64,000 bases of DNA from JACVRW01 sp963803245 (GCA_963803245.1 CAWDLI010000015.1:310001-374000); one strand, 5' to 3'. Numbered from the stretch's first letter, positions 18,779-27,594 are shown. The notes: generated by a model not told the origin, from the letters alone. Numbers and translations are program-made.

Positions 18779-21317
18779 CGCGCGTGGCCCTCAAGGGAAT
18801 CTCATCGCGCCGCATGCGCACGGCGCTGACGATGTTCGCGATCGTGCTCGGCGTAGCCATGGTGGCCGGCGCCTACACGCTCACCGACACGATGCGCGGC
18901 GCCTCCGACTCGCTGTCGGAGGCGGCGTACGACGGCACGACGGGCGTGGTGTCCGCAAAGACCGCGTTCGACCTGAAGAACGACGACGAGCTGGGCGCGC
19001 GGCCGACCATTCCGGCCTCGACGCTCGACGAGGTCCGGACGTGCCCGGCGTGGAGAACGCCGTTGGCAGCATCTCCGACGAGGCCCGGATCGTGGGCAAG
19101 GACGGCGACGTGGTCGGCAGCGGGCCGTACTTCGGCGCGGGCTCGACCCGCGACGGCCGGCGAGCTCACGCCGTTCCGGCTGAAGGAGGGCCGGTTCGCC
19201 ACAGCCTCGGGCGAGGCCGTGATCGACGCCGGGACCGCCGACAAGGAGGGCTACGGCGTCGGCGACGAGATCACGGTGCAGGGCCGCGGGCCCGAGCGCA
19301 CGCTGCGCGTGACCGGAATCGCCACGTTCGGCGAGGTCGACTCGATCGGCACGGCCACCTTCGTGCTGATGGACCTGCCCGCCGCGCAGGACATGTTCCA
19401 GAAGCAGGGCCGCTACGACGAGGTGCTGGTGGCCGGCGACGACTCGGTGCGCGCGGCGCTTCGCTCCGCCCTGCCCGGCTCGCTCGCCGTCCAGACGGCG
19501 GCCGACCACGACCGCTTCACGCTCGACGGGCTCAACGAGTTCGTCGTCATCCGCGTGTTCCTGCTCGTGTTCGGCGGCGTGGCCGTGTTCGTGGGCGCGT
19601 TCACGATCTACAACACCCTGTCCATCACGGTCGCGCAGCGCTCGCGTGAGCTCGCGCTGCTGCGGGCGCTGGGCGCGAGCCGGCGCCAGGTGCTCCGGTC
19701 GGTGCTGACCGAGTCGCTGGTGATCGGCACGGTCGCCTCGCTCATCGGGCTGGGCGTCGGGCTGCTGCTGGCCAAGGGGCTCTCGAGCGTGTTCGCCGCG
19801 AGCGGCGTCGAGCTGCCCGAGACGGGCACGGTGTTCGCCGCCAGGACGATCATCGTCTCGCTGGCCGTGGGCATCATCGTCACGCGTCGCTCCGGCCTCT
19901 CGCCGGCGATGCGGGCCACGCGCGTGTCGCCCGTCACGGCGATGCGCGAGGGCGCCGAGATCCCGCAGGGACGGATCGGACGGCGCTCGCGGCTGGATCG
20001 CGGCGGGCGCCGCGATCCTGGCCGCGACCGTGCTCGGATTCGGGCTCTACGCCCCCGGCATCGACGCGACCGGCCGCCTGGCGCTGCTCGCTCCCGGCGC
20101 GCTGCTGCTGTTCATCGCGGTGGCCGCGGCGTCGTCGCGGATCGTGCCCGCGCTCGTGTCCGTGCTCGGCAAGCCGGGCGAGAAGATCGCCGGCGTCGCC
20201 GGGGCGCTGGCTCGCCGCAACGCCATGCGCAACCCCGGCAGGACCGCCGCCACGGCAGCGGCCCTGATGATCGGGATCGCGCTGGTGGCGTTCTCGGCCG
20301 TGCTCGGCGCGGGCATGCGCGAGTCCACGAAGGGCGCGCTCGAGGACCAGGTGCGCTCGCGACTACGTGCTCGTGGGCCAGGACGGCTGGTCGGCCATCG
20401 ACCCCGGCGCCGACGAGCGCCGCGGCGGCCGTGCCGGGCGTGAAGGTGGCCACCGGGCTCGCACAGGACGAGGGCCGCGCCTTCGGCGAGAGCATCGCCG
20501 TGGACGGGGTGGACGAGAAGGCACTCCCGCAGGTGTTCGGCTGGGAGTGGAAGGACGGTTCCGACGCCTCGCTGGCCGGCCTGACCGGCGGCGGCGCGGT
20601 GGTGACCGACCGCTTCGCGGACGACCACGACCTCGGGAACGGCGACCGCTTCGCGGTCACGGCCCCGGGCGGCAAGCGGCTGGACCTGCGGGTGGTCGGC
20701 GTCTCGGCGCCGGACCGCTTCAACCCGCTCGGCCTCGGCCAGGTCACGATCTCCCGCGACGAGCTTCGACGACGCGTTCAGCGCGAAGCGCGAGCGGCTG
20801 GCGTTCGTGGCCGCGGACGGGGTGTCCGAGGGCCTCGCTGGACAAGGCGCTCGCCGGGTTCCCCGACGTGAAGCTCCAGACCAAGTCCGAGTTCCAGACC
20901 GACCAGTCGGCCTGGGTGGACCAGATCCTGGGGATCTTCTACGTCCTGCTCGGCCTGGCCGTGGTGATCTCGCTGTTCGGGATCGTCAACACGCTGGCGC
21001 TGTCGGTGATGGAGCGCACCCGCGAGCTCGGGATGCTGCGCGCGTTCGGGATGACCCGGCGCGGCGTGCGGCGGATGATCCGCCACGAGAGCATCGTGAC
21101 CGCGCTCGTGGGAGCCACGCTCGGCATCGCGGTCGGCCTGCTGCTGGCCGCGCTCGCCACCACCGCCCTGAGCGAGGAGGGGCTGCGCTTCGCGCTGCCG
21201 CTGGGCTCGCTGGTGGTGTTCACGCTGGTCGCGGCGGTGGCCGGCACGCTGGCCGCGATCGGCCCGGCGCGCCGGGCGTCCCGCCTCGACGTGGTGCGGG
21301 CGCTCGACTACGAGTAG
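18775..21317 (+). pseudogene. MacB/FtsX-like ABC permease, two-repeat, with apparent frameshifts
   Basis: The rebuilt product is about 845 aa. Membrane segment TALTMFAIVLGVAMVAGAYTL is followed by a first extracytoplasmic domain. Next comes a helix bundle with the FtsX core (FVGAFTIYNTLSITVAQRSR, then ELALLRALGASRRQVLRSVL). A second half repeats this: ARRNAMRNPGRTAATAAALM, a second outside domain, then LFGIVNTLALSVMERTRELG and MLRAFGMTRRGVRRMI, ending RRASRLDVVRALDYE. Frame changes lie near 19035, 19145, 19985-20030, 20365, 20420, 20765 and 20840. The start overlaps the ATPase stop. The pair resembles exporters of peptides, lipids or antibiotics under control of the neighbouring two-component system. 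Confidence 0.8.
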
Positions 21318-21327
21318 CGGGCGTTCA

Positions 21328-21382
21328 GGGCCGTCGCGTCACTTTGAGGCCCCATACGGGCCCCTGACTGACGCGGCGGCCC
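21328..21382. repeat. Compound palindromic element, copy 1 (likely bidirectional terminator)
   Basis: A 14-bp stem pairs GGGCCGTCGCGTCA (21328-21341) with TGACGCGGCGGCCC (21369-21382), with a single G.U. Inside lies GAGGCCC, loop CATAC, then GGGCCCCT. It starts 10 bp after the permease stop and its last base is in the stop codon of the convergent membrane-protein gene. The same core recurs at 56357-56409. Between the copies the stem carries one full compensatory change (C:G to T:A) and two wobble changes, so pairing is conserved while sequence drifts. Confidence 0.7.
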
Positions 21383-21870
21383 TACTGGGCGGGCGCGGGC
21401 GGCGGTGGCGCCGGCGGCGCGGGCTGAGCCGGCTCCGGGGTCTCGCTCAGCTGGCGGTAGCCGCCGTAGGCGACCCCGGCGGACGCGATCAGGCCGAGGA
21501 AGATCCCGAACCTGCGGCCGAAGTCGATGCCGGCGGCGGCCGCTCCCTCCACGTCCGGACCGGGAAGCTCGATGATCCGGTAGAGCACCAGCAGCAGCGC
21601 GAGCGCACCGGCGCCTGTGACGATCGCCGCAACGGGAACGCCCTCGGGCGCGGAGTCCGCAAGCCGGGCGGCCGCGGCGCCCACGGCCACCAGCGCCACG
21701 AGGAAGAGAACGATGTCGGTCAGGTCGAAGGCCTCCCAGGCGCTGGCGTTCTCACTCGCCGAGAACCCGGCGATGTTCACGTCCACGCCGTACCACGGCA
21801 GGAACAGGACGACGAAGAGCACCAGACCGCTGATCCCTGCGATCAACTCGCCTTGGCTGAGCCGCGACAT
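21382..21870 (-). CDS. Small four-helix membrane protein with Pro-rich tail
   Basis: This 162-aa protein has four hydrophobic segments (LIAGISGLVLFVVLFLPWYGV, TDIVLFLVALVAVGAAAARL, VPVAAIVTGAGALALLLVLYRI, GIFLGLIASAGVAYGGYRQL). It ends in a Pro/Ala-rich cytosolic tail (PAQPAPPAPPPPAPAQ). The ATG at 21870 is preceded by GGGGGAAG at suitable distance; a GTG two codons upstream is also possible. Similar short four-helix proteins are common and unnamed in actinobacteria. It is the last gene of the minus-strand series and ends against the palindromic element. Confidence 0.75.
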   Translation of the reverse strand: MSRLSQGELIAGISGLVLFVVLFLPWYGVDVNIAGFSASENASAWEAFDLTDIVLFLVALVAVGAAAARLADSAPEGVPVAAIVTGAGALALLLVLYRIIELPGPDVEGAAAAGIDFGRRFGIFLGLIASAGVAYGGYRQLSETPEPAQPAPPAPPPPAPAQ

Positions 21871-21976
21871 ATCCACAGACTTCCCCCCTGGTTGATTCGT
21901 GCCGGATAGGCGCACTCTGCTTCGACAGCCGGACAGTGGAGCTGAACCGGCCGCGGGGTGCGCTCGTACGTGTGTC

Positions 21977-22366
21977 CTAAGCCAGGCCCGCCGCGCGGAG
22001 CGCCTCGTCGCGCTCCATGCCCTCGTAGCGCACGATCAGCCCGTCGCGGATCTCCACCAGCGCCCCGGGGTGGAGCTCGGTTCGCGCCCCGCTGCTCCGC
22101 CCGAGGCCCACCTCGTTGAAGAGCACGAGCAGCCGGCCGTCGGGCAGCACGCGGATCTCCTCGAGCTCGTTGGTGTACTCGGACCATGCACCCATGAAGC
22201 TCCGCAGAAACGCGAGCAGCTCCTCGCGGCCGTGCACCGTCCCGCCGCCGGGATGGGGCGTGGACCACTCGATGTCGGGATCGAAGAGGTCGGCGCCGAA
22301 CTCGCCCCGGTCCCACGCCTCGTGGAGCGCGCGCATCACGGCCACGTTCGCCTCGGCCTCGGTCAC
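21977..22366 (-). CDS. SnoaL/NTF2-like protein
   Basis: The 129-aa product begins MTEAEANVAVMRALHEAWDRGEFG, the usual helix of SnoaL-like folds. It continues with FDPDIEWSTPHPGGGTVHGREEL, then strands GALVEIRDGLIVRYEGMERDEAL. This is the compact cone-shaped NTF2 fold found in small ligand-binding proteins and cyclase-like enzymes. The start overlaps the stop of the second AdoHcy hydrolase (ATGA), so it is co-translated with it. The ligand is unknown; the link to the methyl cycle comes only from position. Confidence 0.82.
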   Translation of the reverse strand: MTEAEANVAVMRALHEAWDRGEFGADLFDPDIEWSTPHPGGGTVHGREELLAFLRSFMGAWSEYTNELEEIRVLPDGRLLVLFNEVGLGRSSGARTELHPGALVEIRDGLIVRYEGMERDEALRAAGLA

Positions 22367-23619
22367 GCCGGGTGGCCGGTCCAGGCGCTCAGGTAGTCCT
22401 CCTGCTCCGGCGTGAGCTCGTCGATCGACACGCCCAGCGACTCGAGCTTGAGACGCGCTATCGCGTCGTCGATCTCGCGCGGGACCGGGAGCACGCGGTG
22501 CTCGAGCGAGTCGTCCAGCACGAGGTGCTCCACCCCGAGCGCCAGGTTCGCGAAGCTCATGTCCATCACGGCCGCCGGGTGTCCCTGGCCCGCGGCGAGG
22601 TTCACCACCCGCCCCTGGGCGAGCAGGTTGAGGCGCCGGGCGCCCAGGTCATACTGCTGCACGAGCGGCAGCACCTGGCGGACGCCCCCGGTGGCCAGCT
22701 CGTCGAGCGCGCGGAGGTCGATCTCCACGTCGAAGTGGCCTGCGTTGGCCAGCACGGCCCCGTCCTTCATGCGCTCGAAGTGCTCGCGGCCGAGCACCGC
22801 GCGCGAGCCGGTGACTGTCACGAACAGCTCGCCTCGCTCGGCGGCCTCGAGCGCCGGCATCACCTCGAAGCCGTCCATCCGCGCCTCGAGCGCCCTCACG
22901 GGGTCCACCTCGCAGACGATCACCGCGGCGCCGGCGCCGCGGGCGCGCTGGGTGATCCCGCGGCCGGTGGCGCCGTAGCCGAGCACCACGAGGCTGCGTC
23001 CGGCGAGCAGCAGGTTGGTGGCCCGCAGGATCCCGTCGAGCGCCGACTGGCCGGTGCCGTGGCGGTCGTTGAACGTGCGCTCGGTGCGCGACTCGTTCAC
23101 GGCGAGCACGGGACATGCGAGCCGCCCCTCCGCCTCGATCCGCCGCAGGCGCAGCAGGCCGGTGGTGGTCTCCTCCGCGCCGCCGCGCAGGCCATCGGCA
23201 TCGCCGCGCTCGTGCAGGAAGACCAGCAGGTCGGCGCCGTCGTCGAGCGTCACGTCGGGACCCCAGTCAGCCAGCGCCGCCACGTGCTCGGCATATGCCG
23301 CCGCGTCCTCGCCGCGGCGCGCCTGGACGGGCACGCCCGTGGCCGCCAGCGCCGCCGCCACCTCGTCCTGGGTGGTGAGCGGATTGGCCGAGCAGAGAGC
23401 GGGCTCGGCGCCGCCGGCCGCGAGAGCGGCCATCAGGTTGGCCGTCTCCGCCGTCACGTGCAGGCAGGCGGCCACCTTGATTCCCTCGAGCGGCCGCTCC
23501 TCGGCGAAGCGCCCCCGGATCGAGCCGAGCACCGGCATCTGGCCGGCAGCCCACTCGATCCGGGCCGCTCCCGCAGACGCCAGGCTCGGATCAGCAATGT
23601 CCGAGCTAGGGCCTGCCAC
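22363..23619 (-). CDS. AdoHcy hydrolase paralogue, short archaeal-like form with altered catalytic residues
   Basis: This 418-aa protein is clearly an adenosylhomocysteinase homologue. It has LHVTAETANLM (His near the active site), LDDGADLL, EETTTGLLRL, the NAD loop VVLGYGATGRGI, NAGHFDVEID and GHPAAVMDMSFANLA. It lacks the C-terminal ...DHYRY extension and has the GTGQS segment known from archaeal and Thermotoga-like forms. In the block where the canonical enzyme reads VTKSKFDNLYGC, this one reads RTERTFNDRHGT. The catalytic Lys becomes Glu and the Asp-Asn pair becomes Asn-Asp. It may prefer another nucleoside-homocysteine, such as the S-inosyl form, or have a regulatory role. Start is a GTG 6 nt after the upstream canonical gene. 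Confidence 0.82.
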   Translation of the reverse strand: MAGPSSDIADPSLASAGAARIEWAAGQMPVLGSIRGRFAEERPLEGIKVAACLHVTAETANLMAALAAGGAEPALCSANPLTTQDEVAAALAATGVPVQARRGEDAAAYAEHVAALADWGPDVTLDDGADLLVFLHERGDADGLRGGAEETTTGLLRLRRIEAEGRLACPVLAVNESRTERTFNDRHGTGQSALDGILRATNLLLAGRSLVVLGYGATGRGITQRARGAGAAVIVCEVDPVRALEARMDGFEVMPALEAAERGELFVTVTGSRAVLGREHFERMKDGAVLANAGHFDVEIDLRALDELATGGVRQVLPLVQQYDLGARRLNLLAQGRVVNLAAGQGHPAAVMDMSFANLALGVEHLVLDDSLEHRVLPVPREIDDAIARLKLESLGVSIDELTPEQEDYLSAWTGHPA

Positions 23620-23625
23620 GTCCGC

Positions 23626-25053
23626 CTAGTACCTGTAGTGGTCGCTCTTGTAGGGCCCGCCCACCGGAACGCCGATGTACGCCGCCTGCTCGGGCGTCAG
23701 CTCGGTCAGCTTCGCTCCGAGCGCGCCGAGGTGCAGCCGGGCGACCTTCTCGTCGAGGTGCTTCGGCAGCACGTAGACCTTCTTCTCGTACTCGTCGTTC
23801 TTGGTGAAGAGCTCCACCTGGGCGATCGTCTGGTTCGTGAAGCTGTTCGACATCACGAAGCTCGGGTGGCCCGTGGCGTTGCCGAGGTTCAGCAGCCGGC
23901 CCTCCGAGAGCACGATGATCGAGTGGCCGTCGGAGAAGCGCCACTCGTCCACCTGCGGCTTGATGTTCACGCGCTCGACGCCGGGCACCCTCGCGAGGCC
24001 CGCCATGTCGATCTCGTTGTCGAAGTGGCCGATGTTCCCCACGATCGCCTGGTGCTTCATCCGCCCCATGTGCTCGGCGGTGATGATGTCCTTGTTGCCC
24101 GTGGCCGTGACGAAGACGTCGGTGCTGTCCACCACGTCCTCGAGCGTGACCACCTGGTAGCCGTCCATCGCGGCCTGGAGCGCGCAGATCGGGTCGACCT
24201 CGGCGATCAGCACGCGAGCGCCCTGGCCGCGCAGTGACTGCGCGCAGCCCTTGCCCACGTCGCCGTAGCCGAGGATGAGCGCGGTCTTGCCGGCGATCAT
24301 CACGTCGGTGCCGCGGTTGATCCCGTCGATCAGCGAGTGGCGACAGCCGTAGAGGTTGTCGAACTTCGACTTCGTCACGGAGTCGTTCACGTTGATGGCC
24401 GGGAACAGGAGCGTGCCGGCCTCCTGCATCTCATAGAGACGGTGGACGCCCGTGGTGGTCTCCTCGGTCACGCCCTTCACGGCCTCGCCGACGCGGGTCC
24501 ACTTCTGCGGGTCGGCCTCGAGCGAGCGCTGGAGCAGCGTCAGGAAGACCTGGAACTCCTCGGACTCGGCCTGGGCCGGATCCGGCACTGCGCCGGCCTT
24601 CTCGTACTCGGTGCCCTTGTGCACGAGCATCGTCGCGTCGCCGCCGTCGTCGAGGATCATGTTCGGTCCGTCGCCGTCGGGCCAGCTGAGCGCGCGGTCG
24701 GTGCACCACCAGTACTCCTCGAGCGTCTCGCCCTTCCAGGCGAACACCGGCACCCCGGCCTCGGCGATGGCCGCCGCGGCGTGGTCCTGGGTGGAGAAGA
24801 TGTTGCAGCTCGCCCAGCGGACGTCCGCGCCGAGAGCCGTGAGGGTCTCGATCAGCACCGCCGTCTGCACGGTCATGTGGAGCGAGCCCATGATGCGGGC
24901 GCCGGCAAGCGGCTGAGCCGCGCCGTACTCCTCGCGCATCGCCATCAGGCCGGGCATCTCGTGCTCGGCGAGGTGGATCTCCTTGCGGCCGAACTCGGCA
25001 AGTGAGATGTCCGCGACCTTGTAGTCGGCGGCGGTGGACTGAGCGATCGTCAT
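23626..25053 (-). CDS. ahcY: Adenosylhomocysteinase
   Basis: The enzyme splits S-adenosylhomocysteine to adenosine and homocysteine with bound NAD, relieving product inhibition of methyltransferases. The 475-aa product is full-length. It has LHMTVQTAVLIETL, MILDDGGDATMLVHKG, EETTTGVHRLYEM, the catalytic block NVNDSVTKSKFDNLYGC, the NAD loop LILGYGDVGKGCAQ, NIGHFDNEIDM, GHPSFVMSNSFTNQ and the terminal SDHYRY that reaches the NAD of the partner subunit. The ATG at 25053 overlaps the stop of the MerR gene; CGGAGAC lies upstream as a ribosome binding site. The order MerR, ahcY, paralogue, SnoaL suggests one regulated methyl-cycle operon. Confidence 0.96.
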   Translation of the reverse strand: MTIAQSTAADYKVADISLAEFGRKEIHLAEHEMPGLMAMREEYGAAQPLAGARIMGSLHMTVQTAVLIETLTALGADVRWASCNIFSTQDHAAAAIAEAGVPVFAWKGETLEEYWWCTDRALSWPDGDGPNMILDDGGDATMLVHKGTEYEKAGAVPDPAQAESEEFQVFLTLLQRSLEADPQKWTRVGEAVKGVTEETTTGVHRLYEMQEAGTLLFPAINVNDSVTKSKFDNLYGCRHSLIDGINRGTDVMIAGKTALILGYGDVGKGCAQSLRGQGARVLIAEVDPICALQAAMDGYQVVTLEDVVDSTDVFVTATGNKDIITAEHMGRMKHQAIVGNIGHFDNEIDMAGLARVPGVERVNIKPQVDEWRFSDGHSIIVLSEGRLLNLGNATGHPSFVMSNSFTNQTIAQVELFTKNDEYEKKVYVLPKHLDEKVARLHLGALGAKLTELTPEQAAYIGVPVGGPYKSDHYRY

Positions 25054-25427
25054 GCGGGTGTCTCCGTGAGTCGTGGCCGTGTCAGTTCGAGCAGACGCTC
25101 GTGCTTCTCCTGCTCCCAATGGAGCCAGTCGCTCGAGGCGATCCCCTCGGGGGGCTTGGGGCGTTCCTCGAACCAGCGCTCTACGGCGGCGCTCAGCTCG
25201 GGATCCGAGCGCAGGCGCTCGGCAAATGCGACGTCGGAGAGGGCGCAGTCGAACCCCGCGAGGAGCTCGCGCAGGGTCCGCAGACGCTGCAGCTCCTCGG
25301 CCCCGTACAGGCGGTAGCCCGAGGGCGTGCGGGCCGGTTCGATGAGGCCCGCGTTCTCGATGTAACGCAGCATTCGCGGTGACCAGCCCGTGGTCTCCGC
25401 AGCCTGGTTGATCGTGAGCCCCTCCAT
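25050..25427 (-). CDS. MerR-family transcriptional regulator
   Basis: This 125-aa protein opens with the MerR winged helix-turn-helix: LTINQAAETTGWSPRMLRYIENAGLIEPARTPSGYRLYG. A short coiled region and a C-terminal stretch (ERWFEERPKPPEGIASSDWLHWEQEKHERLLEL) follow. It has a single Cys, so metal sensing through a Cys pair is unlikely. Its stop overlaps the ahcY ATG, tying it to the AdoHcy hydrolase operon. A 26-bp dyad lies just upstream. Control of the methyl cycle, perhaps by AdoHcy, AdoMet or homocysteine, is an inference from position. Confidence 0.88.
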   Translation of the reverse strand: MEGLTINQAAETTGWSPRMLRYIENAGLIEPARTPSGYRLYGAEELQRLRTLRELLAGFDCALSDVAFAERLRSDPELSAAVERWFEERPKPPEGIASSDWLHWEQEKHERLLELTRPRLTETPA

Positions 25428-25436
25428 CGCGAAGCC

Positions 25437-25462
25437 AACCTTACCACGATCGTGTCAAGGTT
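25437..25462. promoter_or_regulatory. 26-bp dyad, probable MerR operator
   Basis: AACCTT, 2 nt, the perfect palindrome CACGATCGTG, 2 nt, then AAGGTT. The outer ACCTT...AAGGT pair is typical of MerR-family operators, which overstretch the promoter spacer. It lies 10 bp upstream of the MerR start and overlaps the last codons and stop of the sugar-phosphate isomerase gene. On the minus strand it contains TTGACA and TAAGGT, the latter resembling a mer-type -10, but their spacing does not make a standard promoter pair. Confidence 0.6.
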
Positions 25463-26510
25463 TACCGAGGCTGGCCTTCACCCGGTCCAGCGCCTCGGTG
25501 GGCGTGGGATCCACGCCCGCGAGCACGGCCACGTAGACGCTCACGAGGTCTCCCAGCAGCAGATGGGAGAGGACTCGCTCGAGCCGGCTCTCGCCGCGCG
25601 AGCCGATGCGAACGGCCGGAGCGCCCGCGCGCTCGACCTCCTCGGCCGCCAGGTCCACCCCCCTGCTCACGCGTGGATGGTGGTCGGGGTCCTCGAGGAA
25701 GACTGCCGAGAGCGGAGCGATCTGCCGGCCGCCCTGCCACCCGCAGATCTGATTGTGGTTCGACTCCGGCAGCTCGGAGGCGAAGGCGGCCAGCTTCGCG
25801 TTCTCGTGCAGCTGGGTGGCCCAGCGCCGTGCCACCGGCGCGGTGGGCCCGGCCCCGTGGATCACCGGGAGGGTGCCCAGCAGCGCGTGGGCGATCGACT
25901 TGGCCTGCGAGTCGGGCTCGGAGTCCGGGCCCCAGGCCTCGACCAGCCGCTCGAGGAGCGCGGTCGCGTTCTCGATCTCCGCCTTCAGCTCCGGTGCAGC
26001 GCCGCAGGACGCCGCGCACTCGAGCGCGCCGATCGTCATGTAGAGCACGGCCGCGCGCGGAGGCATCCCCGCGGGCACGCCGATCACGGGCACTCCCTCC
26101 GAGCGCGCCGCGCCGGCGAGCGGCCCGCCCGTGGTGAGGACCACGCGGGCCGTGCCCGCCGCCCCCGCCGCCTCGAAGCAGGCGAGCGTCTCCTCGGTGT
26201 GGCCGGAGTAGCTGGCGCAGAGCACGAGCGTGTCCGGAGGCGTCCAGGGCTCGAGCCCGTAGCCGCGCACGGTCCGGATCGGCCTGGTCGCGCGATCGCC
26301 GAGCGCGGCCATGGCGAGGTCGCCGCCGATCGCCGAGCCCCCCATGCCGCAGACCACGAGCCCCCCGGGCAGATCGCTCCGCGGGATGTCGGCCGACTGC
26401 GCGCGCCACAGCGCGTCGGTGAGCTGGAGCGGCTGCGCGAGTACGTCGTCGATCAGCCCGGAGCGATCGACGGCGGCGATGGCGTCGCGCGCCAGCGGGT
26501 CCGCGTTCAT
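25455..26510 (-). CDS. SIS-domain bifunctional phosphoglucose/phosphomannose isomerase
   Basis: The 351-aa protein belongs to the SIS-type PGI/PMI group that interconverts fructose-6-P with glucose-6-P and mannose-6-P. Visible features are LVVCGMGGSAIGGDL (first SIS domain), LCASYSGHTEETLACF with the Ser/Thr phosphate-binding loop, LPVIHGAGPTAPVARRWATQLHENAK in the second domain with the catalytic Glu region, and SNHNQICGW, which supplies the catalytic His. The ATG at 26510 overlaps the stop of the upstream nucleotidyltransferase. It provides hexose-phosphates for the adjacent sugar-nucleotide enzymes. Confidence 0.88.
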   Translation of the reverse strand: MNADPLARDAIAAVDRSGLIDDVLAQPLQLTDALWRAQSADIPRSDLPGGLVVCGMGGSAIGGDLAMAALGDRATRPIRTVRGYGLEPWTPPDTLVLCASYSGHTEETLACFEAAGAAGTARVVLTTGGPLAGAARSEGVPVIGVPAGMPPRAAVLYMTIGALECAASCGAAPELKAEIENATALLERLVEAWGPDSEPDSQAKSIAHALLGTLPVIHGAGPTAPVARRWATQLHENAKLAAFASELPESNHNQICGWQGGRQIAPLSAVFLEDPDHHPRVSRGVDLAAEEVERAGAPAVRIGSRGESRLERVLSHLLLGDLVSVYVAVLAGVDPTPTEALDRVKASLGKP

Positions 26511-27592
26511 CCGGTGGGAGCCCCAGCGGCCACGGTCTGTCCCGGAGCCACGCGGCCGCCCGCCTCGACCTCGGCGCCCGGATCGAGCAGGGCGCCCTCG
26601 CCCACGATCGCCCCCTCGCCGATAGAGGCCCCGGCGCCGACCATCGCCCGCGGCCCCACCTGGGCGCCCTCGCCCACGCGAACCCGCTCCGCGAGAACGC
26701 TCTCGCGCACGGCGGCGTCGGCGCCCACGATCACGCGATCGTGGAGCACGGCACGCTCCACGCGCGCGTCGGTGCCGACCGAGCAGCTGCGTCCGAGCAC
26801 GCTCTGGGGTCCCACGTGGGCCCCGGCCACGAGCGACCCGTCGAGCACCAGCGACCCGGTCTCGTCGCGGCGCGGGAGGCTCGACTCCACCCGGCCGCCC
26901 AGCAGGTCCCAGGTGGCTTCCAGATACCGCTCGGGCGTGCCGATGTCGATCCAGTAGGGCGCGTCGGCCTGGTAGCCGAACAGCGATTCGCCGGCGAGGG
27001 CCGGGAAGATCTCGCGCTCGAAGGACACGGGCCGTCCCGCGGGGATCGCCTCGATCACGTCGCGCTCCAGCACGTAGACCCCGGCGTTGATCCGGTTGGT
27101 GGGCGGCTCCTCGTCCGTCTTCTCGAGGAAGGACTCCACGCGGCCGTCGGCGTCGGTGGGCACCACGCCGTAGCTGCTGGTGTCGTCCACCGCCACGAGG
27201 CCGAGCGTGGCCCGGGCGCCGCGCTCCGCGTGCCACGCCAGCTCCGCCGAGAGGTCCAGGTCGGTGAGCACGTCGCCGTTGGCGACCACGAGCCGGTCCT
27301 CGAGTATCCCCTCGTCCAGCGCGAGGCGCACCGGACCCGCGGTGCCGAGCGGCTCCTCCTCCACCACGTACCTGAGCCGCATCCCCTGGTAGATGTCGCC
27401 GAGCACGCGGCGCACGTCGGCCGACCGGAAGCCGCAGGACAGCACGACGTCGTCCACGCCGTGCCCGTGGAGCCAGTCGAGCATGAAGGTGAGGAAGGGA
27501 CGGCCCGCCAGGGGCAGGACGGCCTTCGGCGTGGTGTAGGTCAGCGGGCGCAGACGCGTGCCCTCGCCGCCGGCGAGCACCAGCGCCTGCAC
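26507..27592 (-). CDS. Sugar-1-phosphate nucleotidyltransferase (mannose-1-phosphate guanylyltransferase-like)
   Basis: This 361-aa protein has the nucleotidyltransferase signature ALVLAGGEGTRLRPLTYTTPKAVLPLAG at its start, VVANGDVLTDLD for metal binding, and a C-terminal left-handed beta-helix of hexapeptide repeats (VGEGAQVGPRAMVGAGASIGEGAIVGEG). This two-part layout is that of ManC/GMPP-like enzymes. NDP-glucose synthesis is also possible. The GTG at 27592 lies 2 nt after the UDP-glucose dehydrogenase stop. Together with the SIS isomerase next to it, a GDP-mannose-type activated sugar is likely. Confidence 0.85.
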   Translation of the reverse strand: MQALVLAGGEGTRLRPLTYTTPKAVLPLAGRPFLTFMLDWLHGHGVDDVVLSCGFRSADVRRVLGDIYQGMRLRYVVEEEPLGTAGPVRLALDEGILEDRLVVANGDVLTDLDLSAELAWHAERGARATLGLVAVDDTSSYGVVPTDADGRVESFLEKTDEEPPTNRINAGVYVLERDVIEAIPAGRPVSFEREIFPALAGESLFGYQADAPYWIDIGTPERYLEATWDLLGGRVESSLPRRDETGSLVLDGSLVAGAHVGPQSVLGRSCSVGTDARVERAVLHDRVIVGADAAVRESVLAERVRVGEGAQVGPRAMVGAGASIGEGAIVGEGALLDPGAEVEAGGRVAPGQTVAAGAPTG

Positions 27593-27594
27593 GA

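Noticed and set aside
25428..25455. SAH riboswitch ahead of the AdoHcy hydrolase operon
   Set aside because: Only about 27 nt separate the isomerase stop from the MerR start, too short for a known SAH riboswitch; the dyad explains the site better.
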